Source: Typha latifolia (Eukaryota > Streptophyta > Magnoliopsida > Poales > Typhaceae). Taken from it: a DNA stretch of 64,000 bases. Below, in pieces: positions 63,816-64,000 of this stretch (position 1 is the first letter of the stretch; each line of letters begins with the position of its first letter). The translations under genes were made by a program, and so were the position numbers. The notes beneath the pieces were generated by a model. That model was not told the origin of the DNA. It was given only the letters and a program-made list of their open reading frames with translations, and ran no database searches. The stretch covers positions 5,146,001-5,210,000 of the forward strand of contig CM034105.1 in NCBI GenBank assembly GCA_019914945.1, written 5' to 3'.

Positions 63816-64000
63816 ATATACGTTTCTCTATAAAATAACATCCTAGCTTGCATCTTAAAAGTTATTTCTAACAGGGAGTTCTTGCAGTAAGTGAACTTTG
63901 CACTCATGCTCATTATTTCAGAAGTGTAAACAAACTCAAATTAGCACTTCAAATAAAATATAAGGGCTAAATGGTAGAAATTTACTTTACTCAGTCCAAA

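Noticed and set aside
1..64000. CRISPR array, phage, operon or other prokaryote-type system
   Set aside because: No spaced short direct repeats and no bacterial gene structure; introns and plant gene families show a nuclear plant genome.

Overview
This is a stretch of plant nuclear genome: spliced genes with AT-rich introns, plant-specific gene families, and abundant LTR, LINE and MITE-type repeats. A monocot is the best guess. The single-copy ZIP4 gene has a very GC-rich 5' exon and a falling GC gradient, which is typical of commelinid monocots, and the gene set looks like a non-grass monocot. That part is inference and no species can be named from the sequence alone.

Layout. 11-4327 (-) and 8109-11931 (-) are two tandem copies of an HOL/thiol methyltransferase gene, each with 8 exons at conserved positions. 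13887-17065 (+) is ZIP4/SPO22, a TPR protein of meiotic crossover formation, with 5 exons. 17726-28611 (-) is a GH20 beta-hexosaminidase of the HEXO3 type, with 14 exons, convergent with ZIP4. 39111-43562 (-) is an ankyrin-repeat/PGG-domain membrane protein with 3 exons. 53802-63072 (-) is the 3' part (8 exons) of an unc-13 homolog (DUF810/MUN, PATROL1 family), whose 5' end lies beyond the window. All models were built by hand; reading frame and GT/AG junctions are consistent across every intron.

Between and inside the genes lie repeats. Two related solo LTRs of about 2.15 kb have perfect 5-bp target duplications, one in a HEXO intron (ATAGC) and one in an unc-13 intron (ATAAT). Two more LTR-like blocks lie at 31627-33244 and 33706-36169, the latter carrying a long inverted duplication of its own end. 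A dead LINE at 45982-50296 is flanked by a perfect 14-bp target duplication, and a second, older LINE fragment lies at about 12190-13340. There are several foldback/MITE elements and microsatellites.

The genes do not form a pathway; this is an ordinary linear array of housekeeping and signalling genes. I found no convincing new biological system. The most interesting points are the divergent N-termini of the duplicated methyltransferases, the exact insertion footprints of the retroelements, and the large LTR hairpin.
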